Assembly (NCBI GenBank): GCA_964528445.1
Contig: CAZGSL010000048.1
Span: forward strand, 1 to 12,988
Source: JAXHMM01 sp964528445
GTDB taxonomy: Bacteria; Bacteroidota; Rhodothermia; Balneolales; Balneolaceae
Length of the DNA stretch: 12,988 nucleotides
Direction of reading: 5' to 3'
This document shows positions 1 through 6,177 of this stretch, in pieces (the first letter of the stretch is position 1; every line of letters starts with the position of its first letter). Both the position numbers and the translations under genes were made by a program. The notes beneath the pieces are model-generated. The model did no database searches. It had not been told where the DNA came from and saw only the letters and a program-made list of their open reading frames with translations.

Positions 1-40
1 TACTTCCGCTAGACGGAGGTAGAGTAGGTCCTCGCCTCCT
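1..40 (+). rRNA. rrf: 5S ribosomal RNA, 3' end (partial)
   Basis: These bases match the last third of a bacterial 5S rRNA. TACT at 1-4 is the conserved entry into helix IV. Bases 3-8 pair with 14-19 around the loop CTAGA, and the run TAGAGTAGGTC at 20-30 is the conserved loop-E and helix-V segment found near the 3' end of nearly all bacterial 5S genes. The rest, CTCGCCTCC, would be the 3' strand of terminal helix I. About 75-80 bases of the 5' part lie outside the window, so 16S and 23S genes are expected further left. The exact 3' end is uncertain by a few bases. The call rests on remembered consensus and on the visible pairing. Confidence 0.82.
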
Positions 41-51
41 CATTTTTTTTT
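15..51 (+). terminator. Probable terminator after the 5S gene (T9 tract)
   Basis: Nine consecutive T lie at 43-51, three bases after the 5S end. Bases 15-20 can pair with 34-39, and 22-24 with 31-33 around a six-base loop, with A21 bulged. That gives a nine-pair hairpin next to the T-tract. The hairpin competes with the mature 5S fold, so it may form only in the nascent transcript. The mechanism is inferred. Confidence 0.5.
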
Positions 52-115
52 ATTATTGAAAGGTACACTTCTCTTTAAAACACTGCCGGCCCGCATAATA
101 TGGCTTTTCACTCGT

Positions 116-144
116 TTTACGGTAGTGCAGAAAATGGTTATATT
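116..144 (+). promoter_or_regulatory. Candidate promoter for the acyl-CoA dehydrogenase cluster
   Basis: TTTACG at 116-121 (four of six matches to TTGACA) and TATATT at 139-144 (five of six to TATAAT) are separated by exactly 17 bases. They sit in an AT-rich stretch about 80 bases before the ATG at 224. The rest of 52-223 shows no gene. Housekeeping promoters of Bacteroidota often use another -7 consensus (TAnnTTTG), so the match to the general sigma-70 form is only suggestive. Confidence 0.4.
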
Positions 145-196
145 ATAAAGCATATGCGAAACCCCTCTTTCTTTGGGCTAGGTGCAATAACTATTT

Positions 197-211
197 CGGG
201 AAGAATTCCCG
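197..211. other. Short perfect inverted repeat in the 5' leader
   Basis: CGGGAA at 197-202 and TTCCCG at 206-211 form a six-pair perfect inverted repeat around the three-base loop GAA, ending 12 bases before the ATG at 224. It could be a leader hairpin that affects initiation, or an operator half-site pair. A repeat this small can arise by chance. Confidence 0.25.
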
Positions 212-223
212 GCAGCATTATCA

Positions 224-1744
224 ATGGACAGTATCAAAATGGAATTCACTGATTTTATCGAGCGGTTCAGGGAGACTCTCCACAATCTCTTTAACGTTAA
301 AGAGGATATAAATGAGCTGAGTGTGGAGCGCGGGCTGCCTGACGATATTTTTAACGAAGTGATGGACTGCGAGCCCCTCAGTGTTTTTATCCCGGAGGAG
401 CACGGGGGCAGGGGAGGCAAAACCCACGAGGCATTGAAAATGCTGGAAACCAGCTCCTACGAATCCCTCTCCCTCTCCCTGATGATGGGCATCAACGGAG
501 CGCTCTTCCTGCAGCCCGTGGCCAATTACGGGGATCCCGAGATACAGGAGAACATATTCCGCCAGTTCATGGAGGAGCGGAAGATGGGCGGACTGATGAT
601 AACCGAACCGGATTTCGGCTCCGACGCGCTCCGGATGGAGACCTCCTACCAATACGACAAGGAGAAGGAACGGTACAGGGTAAAGGGCGTCAAACACTGG
701 GCGGGCCTGACCGGCCACGCCGACTTCTGGCTGATCACCGCCCGGCGTCAGATCAACAACGGGAACCTGGGCCGGGATATCGGCTTCTTCGTACACCAGG
801 AGAGCCGCGGCGGTATCGAAGTGGAGGAGTATTACAAGAACCTCGGCCTCTATATGCTTCCCTACGGACGGAACAAGATTGATATCACCGTACCCGAGAA
901 ATACAAGCTGAAACCCCGGTCCACCGGTATCAAGATGATGCTGGACGTGCTTCACCGGAGCCGGCTGCAGTTTCCGGGCATGGGAATCGGGTTTCTCAAG
1001 CGGATGCTCGACGAGGCGATGCAGCACTGCAGGGAACGCATTGTGGGCGGACAGAGCCTTATCAATTACGATCAGGTAAAAGAGCGCCTGAGCAGGCTGC
1101 AGGCCTACTTTACCATCTCATCGGCCATGTGCGCGTTCACGACCGAGAAGGTATCGATGGACAAGGACGTTTCCGGCATGGACCTGCCTGCCAACAGCAT
1201 CAAGACGCTGACGACCGATATGATGCAGCAGGCTTCGCAGTCCCTGCTCCAGCTTATGGGGGCGAAGGGGTACCGCCTGGATCATATCGCGGGCCGCTCC
1301 CTGATCGACAGCCGCCCCTTCCAGATTTTCGAGGGATCCAATGACATTCTTTACCAGCAGATATCCGAATCGGTGCTGAAGCGCATGCGAAAATTCAAGA
1401 CCAGGAATCTCTACGAGTTCCTGGAAGACTACAAGTTCAGCCAGAATGCCGCCGGTTACCTGAAGGACCTGCTCAACTTCCGGGTGGACGAAAACCTGGC
1501 CCAGCACCGCATGATTGAGCTGGGAAGGGTCCTGAGCCGCGTTCTCTCCATGGAGTTCACCCTGCAGCTTGGCGAAAAAGGATTTAACCGGGAGCTGATA
1601 GCCGGTACCATGGACGTGCTCAGAAACGATATTGAGCGCATTATGACCTCCTATCACAATTCCAGCCGGCCGAAGGTGATCGATTATTACGAGGAATCCA
1701 GCTCGTGGCTGGAAACTGTCGCGCCGCAGCCCGTGCACTCCTGA
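224..1744 (+). CDS. Acyl-CoA dehydrogenase family protein with C-terminal extension
   Basis: A soluble 506-residue flavoprotein expected to oxidise an acyl-CoA to the trans-2-enoyl-CoA using FAD and an electron-transfer flavoprotein. The order follows the ACAD fold: a helical N-terminal domain (about 1-120), a beta domain starting with the signature TEPDFGSD (127-134), and a helical C-terminal domain. QIFEGSNDI (367-375) carries Glu370, at the place of the catalytic base in short- and medium-chain enzymes. Usual members have about 380 residues. Here about 110 more follow the catalytic loop (395-506), rich in charged helices, a layout that recalls the very-long-chain and ACAD9 type. The chain-length preference cannot be read from sequence. 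The ATG at 224 is the first in frame and has no Shine-Dalgarno; an ATG at 239 is a possible alternative. It leads a probable operon, with the sirtuin 30 bases downstream. Confidence 0.9.
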   Translation: MDSIKMEFTDFIERFRETLHNLFNVKEDINELSVERGLPDDIFNEVMDCEPLSVFIPEEHGGRGGKTHEALKMLETSSYESLSLSLMMGINGALFLQPVANYGDPEIQENIFRQFMEERKMGGLMITEPDFGSDALRMETSYQYDKEKERYRVKGVKHWAGLTGHADFWLITARRQINNGNLGRDIGFFVHQESRGGIEVEEYYKNLGLYMLPYGRNKIDITVPEKYKLKPRSTGIKMMLDVLHRSRLQFPGMGIGFLKRMLDEAMQHCRERIVGGQSLINYDQVKERLSRLQAYFTISSAMCAFTTEKVSMDKDVSGMDLPANSIKTLTTDMMQQASQSLLQLMGAKGYRLDHIAGRSLIDSRPFQIFEGSNDILYQQISESVLKRMRKFKTRNLYEFLEDYKFSQNAAGYLKDLLNFRVDENLAQHRMIELGRVLSRVLSMEFTLQLGEKGFNRELIAGTMDVLRNDIERIMTSYHNSSRPKVIDYYEESSSWLETVAPQPVHS

Positions 1745-1774
1745 AATTCCCATCCGCGCAACGGTTCCGGTATT

Positions 1775-2461
1775 ATGGAGAAGCTAGTCGTACTCACAGG
1801 GGCCGGAATGAGTGCCGACAGCGGCTTAAAAACCTTTCGTGACTCGGACGGCCTCTGGGAGGGACATGATATCTACGAGGTGGCCACGCCGGAGGGATGG
1901 AAGCGGAATCCCGAAATGGTGCTGGAATTCTACAATGAGCGGCGCAGGCAGGTGTGGCAGGCCGAGCCCAACGAGGGACACCGCGCACTGGCACGTCTCG
2001 AAGAGTCGTACGATGTCACCATTATCACCCAGAACGTGGACAACCTGCACGAGGAGGCCGGGTCCACCGACGTGCTTCACCTGCACGGGGAAATCACCAA
2101 GGTGCGCAGCGAGGAGGATCCGAGCCTGATCTATGATGTCGGGGGAGATCCCATCGAACCGGGAGACACCGCGGAGGACGGAGCGCAGCTGCGTCCCCAT
2201 GTGGTCTGGTTCGGAGAGATGGTGCCCGAAATGGAAAAAGCCGCCGAAATCGTGCCGAGGGCCGATCTGCTGCTGGTGGTAGGGACCTCGCTGGTGGTCT
2301 ACCCGGCGGCCGGACTGGTGGACCTGGTCCCGGATTCCATCCCCCGTTATGTGGTGGATCCGTCCAAACCTGAAATCGATCTCTCCGGCTGGGAGCACAT
2401 CGAAAAACGGGCGTCCGAAGGCATGCCGGAACTGGCGGACCGCCTTATGAACAACCGATAA
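1775..2461 (+). CDS. cobB: NAD-dependent protein deacylase (SIR2/CobB type, zinc-less)
   Basis: Sirtuins remove acyl groups from lysines in cytoplasmic proteins, consuming NAD and releasing nicotinamide and O-acyl-ADP-ribose. The 228-residue protein shows the NAD-binding GAGMSADSG (9-17) and FRD (21-23), TQNVDNLH (85-92), the catalytic His104 in HLHG, VVWFGE (143-148) and GTS (170-172). FYNERRRQ (52-59) places Tyr53 and Arg56 where E. coli CobB and SIRT5 hold the pair that binds succinyl or malonyl groups, so desuccinylase activity is likely. The protein has no cysteine at all, so the four-Cys zinc site between the His and VVWFGE is absent. I recall the same loss in Bacteroidota homologues. 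It lies 30 bases after the acyl-CoA dehydrogenase and 21 before the SGNH gene, probably in one transcript. The family call is secure; substrate preference is inferred. Confidence 0.92.
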   Translation: MEKLVVLTGAGMSADSGLKTFRDSDGLWEGHDIYEVATPEGWKRNPEMVLEFYNERRRQVWQAEPNEGHRALARLEESYDVTIITQNVDNLHEEAGSTDVLHLHGEITKVRSEEDPSLIYDVGGDPIEPGDTAEDGAQLRPHVVWFGEMVPEMEKAAEIVPRADLLLVVGTSLVVYPAAGLVDLVPDSIPRYVVDPSKPEIDLSGWEHIEKRASEGMPELADRLMNNR

Positions 2462-2482
2462 CCAATTTAATTTTTTATTGCC

Positions 2483-3454
2483 ATGTCCGATACCCCTGAC
2501 AATTCGAATTCCGGCAGCGGAGAAGAAACCGATCCGCTGCACCGGGCCGGAGAGGGAGAGAAGGAAGTGCTGGAAAAGTACCTGCTTCCCTTTCTGAACC
2601 TGGAGAAACGGTATCCCCTGCTCCCGGGGATCGATAACAGCGAGGCGATGGCCCATCTTTTCGGCCTCGAAGAGGAGGAGCTGCAGGAACTGCGGGAGCG
2701 ATTCGAGGAGAATGCCCGCCAGGCCGCCGTGGAGCTGCTGGAAGAGGGGGAGGTGGATGGCTGGATTGAAGATATCCCCATCGGGAAAGACGATACCGTC
2801 GTCGCCCTGGGCGATTCGATGACCGACGATCTGCAGGGGTGGTTCACTATCCTCCGGCACGTTCTCGAAATCACGGTTCCCGGGGCCGACTACACCTTCG
2901 TCAACAGCGGCGTTTCCTACGATACCACATCGGAGGCCGTTCAGCGCCTCAATCGCGACGTGCTGGCGCACGATCCCGACTGGGTTTTCGTGGCCCTGGG
3001 CACGTTCGACATGCAGCGGCTGCATGTGGCTCCCGACCGAACGCTTATTTCCCTGGCCGACTACTGGGAAAACATCAATACGATTGAGGCGTCGGTGGAG
3101 GAGGTCACCGACAACCCTGTCGTATGGATCACGCCTCCGCCGGTGCTCACCGAAATGCTGCAGAAGATCCGCCTGTTTGATTTTGACGTTTTTGAGGATG
3201 ACCTCAAGCAGATACGGGAAATACTGAGCGGCAAAAAAGGGTATATCGTGGATCCCACGGGCAACCGGATGGGAGACGTCGACGAGCCGGACGCCTGGAA
3301 TTATCTGAGCGACGGCCTGCATCCCTCCCTGTCGGGCCATGTAGAGACGGTGCGGGAAGTCCTGCGCCATCTCAGCCAGACCGAGGCCCCGGAAGAGGGT
3401 TCCAGCCTGGAGCCTCCTGAGGATTACTCGCCGGGGGAGTCCGAAGACCTATAG
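2483..3454 (+). CDS. SGNH/GDSL-family hydrolase, cytoplasmic, with altered block III
   Basis: The 323-residue protein carries the SGNH esterase blocks in order: GDSMTDD (110-116) with nucleophile Ser112, NSG (141-143) with the block II glycine, GTFD (173-176) at block III, and DGLH (277-280) giving the catalytic Asp277 and His280, followed by PSLSGH. Block III is usually GxND; here Phe175 replaces the oxyanion-hole Asn, so the site is unusual although the catalytic triad is complete. There is no signal peptide. An acidic, helix-prone stretch of about 100 residues comes first, and an acidic Pro/Glu/Ser tail ends the protein. The ester or acyl substrate is unknown. It is the last gene of the + strand cluster, 21 bases after the sirtuin, and overlaps the - strand gene at its tail. 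Confidence 0.8.
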   Translation: MSDTPDNSNSGSGEETDPLHRAGEGEKEVLEKYLLPFLNLEKRYPLLPGIDNSEAMAHLFGLEEEELQELRERFEENARQAAVELLEEGEVDGWIEDIPIGKDDTVVALGDSMTDDLQGWFTILRHVLEITVPGADYTFVNSGVSYDTTSEAVQRLNRDVLAHDPDWVFVALGTFDMQRLHVAPDRTLISLADYWENINTIEASVEEVTDNPVVWITPPPVLTEMLQKIRLFDFDVFEDDLKQIREILSGKKGYIVDPTGNRMGDVDEPDAWNYLSDGLHPSLSGHVETVREVLRHLSQTEAPEEGSSLEPPEDYSPGESEDL

Positions 3455-4123
3455 GGGCAGGCGGAATCGGAAGATCTCCAGGGCGGGATCGGACCGCACT
3501 TCCACGCCCCGCTCCACGACCATTTTCCGCGTGAGCAGCGAGGGCTGAATCACCTCCACCGAGACACCGCTCTTTTCATCGGTGTAGTTCAGCATACCTC
3601 CCGCCGCATTCGCGGCCGCCGCAGGGGCGTATTCGGCGGGTCCCTCCGCCAGCACGAAAGAGTCCACCAGGCCGAATCCGAAGCCTGTCCACGCCCCGAA
3701 ACCCGCACCGATCCGCAGTCCGCGCAACAGGTCGCCCCGGGAGAGGAGGCTTACCGAGGTACCCACGATGGCTCCCGTCGCCGCCCCGTAGATGGTGTCC
3801 ATCAGCACCAGGATGGAGCTGTTGGTGCCGTCGTTGAACGTTCCCGATTTGTAGAAGTACTCCCCGCCGGATACCAGGGTGACGTCGTAAATGCCTATGC
3901 CGATCCCGTAGAGGGTACCGGCACCCGCGCCGATCCGCAGGGCGTCCAGAGAAGATTCGTTCTGGAGGGCCATGGCAGCGCCTCCCAGAGCGGTTCCGTT
4001 CAGGGCGCCGTTCAGGATATCGCCCCCCAGAAGTTTAATGGACTGGGCCCGGGCCGTATGGGAGGAGACCGCGAGCAGCAGGACGGCTGCAATCGACAGG
4101 AGTATGGGGGCTGTTTTTTTCAA
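3449..4123 (-). CDS. Exported protein with two 74-residue glycine-rich repeats
   Basis: I do not recognise the family. The 224-residue product begins MKK, then a hydrophobic core (about 6-19) and TARA before Gln27, a clear signal peptide probably cut after Ala26. Two segments align without gaps at an offset of 74 residues. One runs from Gly39 to Asp80 and ends in RIGAGAGTLYGIGIGIYD; the other runs from Gly113 to Asp154 and ends in RIGAGFGAWTGFGFGLVD. Alternating small and hydrophobic residues suggest membrane-inserted helical hairpins of the glycine-zipper kind, or envelope association. The C-terminal 50 residues are more ordinary and beta-like. The start codon is TTG (4121-4123); no ATG or GTG lies nearby, and the signal peptide fixes this start. 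It sits 10 bases after the SDR stop, so the two genes probably share a transcript. Function unknown. Confidence 0.75.
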   Translation of the reverse strand: MKKTAPILLSIAAVLLLAVSSHTARAQSIKLLGGDILNGALNGTALGGAAMALQNESSLDALRIGAGAGTLYGIGIGIYDVTLVSGGEYFYKSGTFNDGTNSSILVLMDTIYGAATGAIVGTSVSLLSRGDLLRGLRIGAGFGAWTGFGFGLVDSFVLAEGPAEYAPAAAANAAGGMLNYTDEKSGVSVEVIQPSLLTRKMVVERGVEVRSDPALEIFRFRLPL

Positions 4124-4133
4124 AGCGAACGGG

Positions 4134-4826
4134 CTAGTCGGGATCTTCCAGCGTTACCGGAAGTATCTGGCCATTGTAAAACTTTGCCCCGTTTAATGCA
4201 AAATCGGCAATGTATGTTCCCATTTCCCCGGCTTCGACGGGAGCTTCAAAACCCGGAAAGGCCTCCTCCAGCATTTCCGTCCGTACCGCTCCCAGGCAGA
4301 GCGCGTTCACGCTGATCCCGTAATCGTTCAGCTCCGCCGCCAGGCATTCCGACAGAATGCTCAGCGCCCCTTTTGCCGTACTGTACGCTGCAAGCCCCGG
4401 GAACTTTGCGCTGCCCTGGTACCCTCCCATGCTGCTGATGTTGACGATATGGGCCTCCTCGCCGAAATCTCCCAGCAGGGATTTAACGAGCCGGACGGCC
4501 GTCAGGAGATTGACTTCGAGAAGCCGGCGCCACTCCTCCATTTCCAGATCGGCAAAAGGTTTGTTTATCAGGGCCCCCGCATTGTTGATCAGCAGGTCCA
4601 CCCTGCCGGTGCTTCGGGCGATTTTGAGCAGCTCTTCCACTTCACCGACATCGGTCAGGTCGGCCGGGACGGCCTGTATCCGGTCCGGATGCAGCTCTTC
4701 CAGTTCCAGCAGCGGTTCCGAGGAACGGGCCACCGCCAGGACATCCGCGTCCCGGCTGGCCAGCTCCCTGCAAATTTCGTATCCGATGCCTCTGCTGGCC
4801 CCTGTTACGATGGCGGTAACACTCAT
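4134..4826 (-). CDS. Short-chain dehydrogenase/reductase (SDR family)
   Basis: A classical cytoplasmic SDR of 230 residues that should use NAD(P) to interconvert an alcohol and a carbonyl. It shows the dinucleotide motif TGASRGIG (8-15), NNAG (81-84), the structural Asn106, the catalytic Ser132 in NISS, and YSTAK with Tyr148 and Lys152. The Arg at 34-35 after the second beta strand (AVARSS) is typical of NADP users. Ser132 to Tyr148 is 16 residues apart instead of the usual 13, a small insertion beside the substrate pocket. The protein ends short and lacks the long C-terminal loop of many family members. The substrate cannot be named; the nearest familiar type is 3-oxoacyl-ACP-reductase-like. 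It is transcribed away from the aminotransferase and leads a two-gene unit with the exported repeat protein. Confidence 0.88.
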   Translation of the reverse strand: MSVTAIVTGASRGIGYEICRELASRDADVLAVARSSEPLLELEELHPDRIQAVPADLTDVGEVEELLKIARSTGRVDLLINNAGALINKPFADLEMEEWRRLLEVNLLTAVRLVKSLLGDFGEEAHIVNISSMGGYQGSAKFPGLAAYSTAKGALSILSECLAAELNDYGISVNALCLGAVRTEMLEEAFPGFEAPVEAGEMGTYIADFALNGAKFYNGQILPVTLEDPD

Positions 4827-4865
4827 AGTTGCGGCTTGGTTTTAATCGTTTTAACCGGCCTTCGG

Positions 4866-4894
4866 AGTATAACCAACATCCCCTCCTTTTAAAA
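4866..4894 (-). promoter_or_regulatory. Candidate promoter for the SDR gene
   Basis: On the - strand, TATACT (reverse of 4866-4871) matches the -10 consensus in five of six positions, about 40 bases before the SDR start. The -35 position at 17 bases holds only TTTTAA (reverse of 4889-4894), a poor match. The surrounding 4827-4945 is clearly AT-richer than the genes, as expected for a divergent promoter region. Confidence 0.3.
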
Positions 4895-4912
4895 AGTTTT
4901 ATCGTAACTGCT

Positions 4913-4941
4913 TTGGTTTAAAGCACGAATTTGCCCATATT
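4913..4941 (+). promoter_or_regulatory. Weak candidate promoter for the aminotransferase gene
   Basis: TTGGTT (4913-4918) and CATATT (4936-4941) are 17 bases apart in the AT-rich divergent region, about 85 bases before the ATG at 5026. Each hexamer matches consensus only partly (three and four of six). A TTTG at 4912-4915 could instead be the -33 element of a Bacteroidota promoter, but no good TAnnTTTG follows at the expected distance. Confidence 0.22.
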
Positions 4942-5025
4942 TATTGCGCTGTGGACGGCGGTGAAAGGGGGATCGGAAACCCGGACGCGCCGTCCGAAGA
5001 GTTTGGAAAATCAAAAAAGCGAAAG

Positions 5026-6150
5026 ATGTCGAATTCGAATAATCGCCCGCTGGTTCCGGATAACATCGACAGCCTGACCCCTTACGAAGCCGGCAAAACC
5101 ATTGCGGAAGTCCGGGAAGCCTATCAGCCTTCCCGCATCTCGAAGCTGGCCTCCAACGAAAACCGCCTGGGATGCAGTCCGCGGGTGGAGGAGGCCGTCC
5201 TGGAGGCCCTCGAGGAGATTCAGGACTATCCCGATCCTGTCTCCCGAAAGCTTCGGGAGGAGCTGGCGGAGCGCAACGATGTGGATCCGGAAAACATTAT
5301 CGTGGCGGCCGGTTCGGAGAGCATCATCTCCATTCTCTGCCGCACCTTCTTCCTCGACGGGGAGGAAGCGATCACAGCCGAGGCCACCTTTGTGGGATTT
5401 TTTGTCCAGGCCAACATCCGCGGCATCACCCTTCGCCAGGTTCCCATGGACGAGGAGTACGGGTTCGACCTTGAACGGATGGCAGAAGCGATAACGCCTG
5501 CCACCAAGATGATCTACGTGGCGAATCCCAACAACCCGACGGGCACCTACGTGAGCAAGGACGAGTTTGAACGGTTTATGGAGCGCGTCCCGGATGATCT
5601 GCTGGTGATCATGGACGAGGCCTATTTCGAATTCGCGGAGGAGGTTGGGGATTACCCCCACTCCCTGGACTACGGCTATCCCAACGTGCTTACCCTTCGC
5701 ACGTTCTCCAAAGCGTACGGACTGGCCGGTTTCCGGGTGGGGTACGCCATGGGGCCCCGGCGCCTGATCAATGAAATGATGAAAACGAAGCTGACCTTCG
5801 AGCCTACCGCTCCTGCCCAGGCGGCCGCAAGGGCGGCGCTGAAGGACCGTGAATTCCTGGAGAAAACCAAAACCATGGTGGCGGAGAGCCGAAGCCGCCT
5901 CTATGATTTTTTTGACCGGGAGGGGATCCGCTATGTCCCCTCCGTCTCCAATTCGGTACTGATGCTGCTGCCCGACGCAGAGCAGGCCGGGGCCTTTACC
6001 CAGGCGATGATGGAGGAGGGCGTCATCCTTCGACGCACCCATGCCTTCGGTCTGCCGGAGGGTATCCGTATTACGGTGGGCAGGCGGGAGGAGATGGAGC
6101 ATTTCGAGGAGAGCTTCCAGAAAGTGGTCCGTGGTATAGAGATCCAATAA
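5026..6150 (+). CDS. hisC: Histidinol-phosphate aminotransferase-like, class I/II aminotransferase
   Basis: A PLP-dependent aminotransferase of 374 residues, the usual HisC length. It shows SNEN (43-46) near the N-terminus, NPNNPTG (167-173), DEAY (197-200) with the Asp that pairs with the PLP ring nitrogen, FSKAYGLAGFRVGY (227-240) with Schiff-base Lys229 and phosphate-binding Arg237, and Arg348 in GIRITVG for the substrate carboxylate. These fit HisC, which converts imidazole acetol phosphate and glutamate to histidinol phosphate. HisC-like paralogues also transaminate aromatic amino acids, and no other his gene is near, so the symbol is tentative. I chose the ATG at 5026: the frame stays open to a GTG at 4951, but those 25 residues are charged and low in complexity, and the family starts close to this Met. 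The E1 gene begins 27 bases downstream. Confidence 0.82.
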   Translation: MSNSNNRPLVPDNIDSLTPYEAGKTIAEVREAYQPSRISKLASNENRLGCSPRVEEAVLEALEEIQDYPDPVSRKLREELAERNDVDPENIIVAAGSESIISILCRTFFLDGEEAITAEATFVGFFVQANIRGITLRQVPMDEEYGFDLERMAEAITPATKMIYVANPNNPTGTYVSKDEFERFMERVPDDLLVIMDEAYFEFAEEVGDYPHSLDYGYPNVLTLRTFSKAYGLAGFRVGYAMGPRRLINEMMKTKLTFEPTAPAQAAARAALKDREFLEKTKTMVAESRSRLYDFFDREGIRYVPSVSNSVLMLLPDAEQAGAFTQAMMEEGVILRRTHAFGLPEGIRITVGRREEMEHFEESFQKVVRGIEIQ

Positions 6151-6177
6151 TTTCCAGTTGAAACCCGAATATATTCC

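Noticed and set aside
1..12. A protein-coding end (Tyr-Phe-Arg-stop) at the left edge.
   Set aside because: The same bases match the 5S rRNA helix IV and the conserved GAGTAGG segment follows, which explains them better than three chance codons.
1826..3370. A 514-codon open frame on the - strand across the sirtuin and SGNH genes.
   Set aside because: It runs antisense to two genes with complete catalytic motifs, crosses their boundary, and its translation is rich in His/Arg/Gly/Val without any recognisable domain, as expected for a shadow frame in GC-rich DNA.
4951..5025. GTG at 4951 as the start of the aminotransferase.
   Set aside because: It would add 25 charged, low-complexity residues not expected in HisC, and part of this stretch is likely leader sequence; the ATG at 5026 matches the family's N-terminus.
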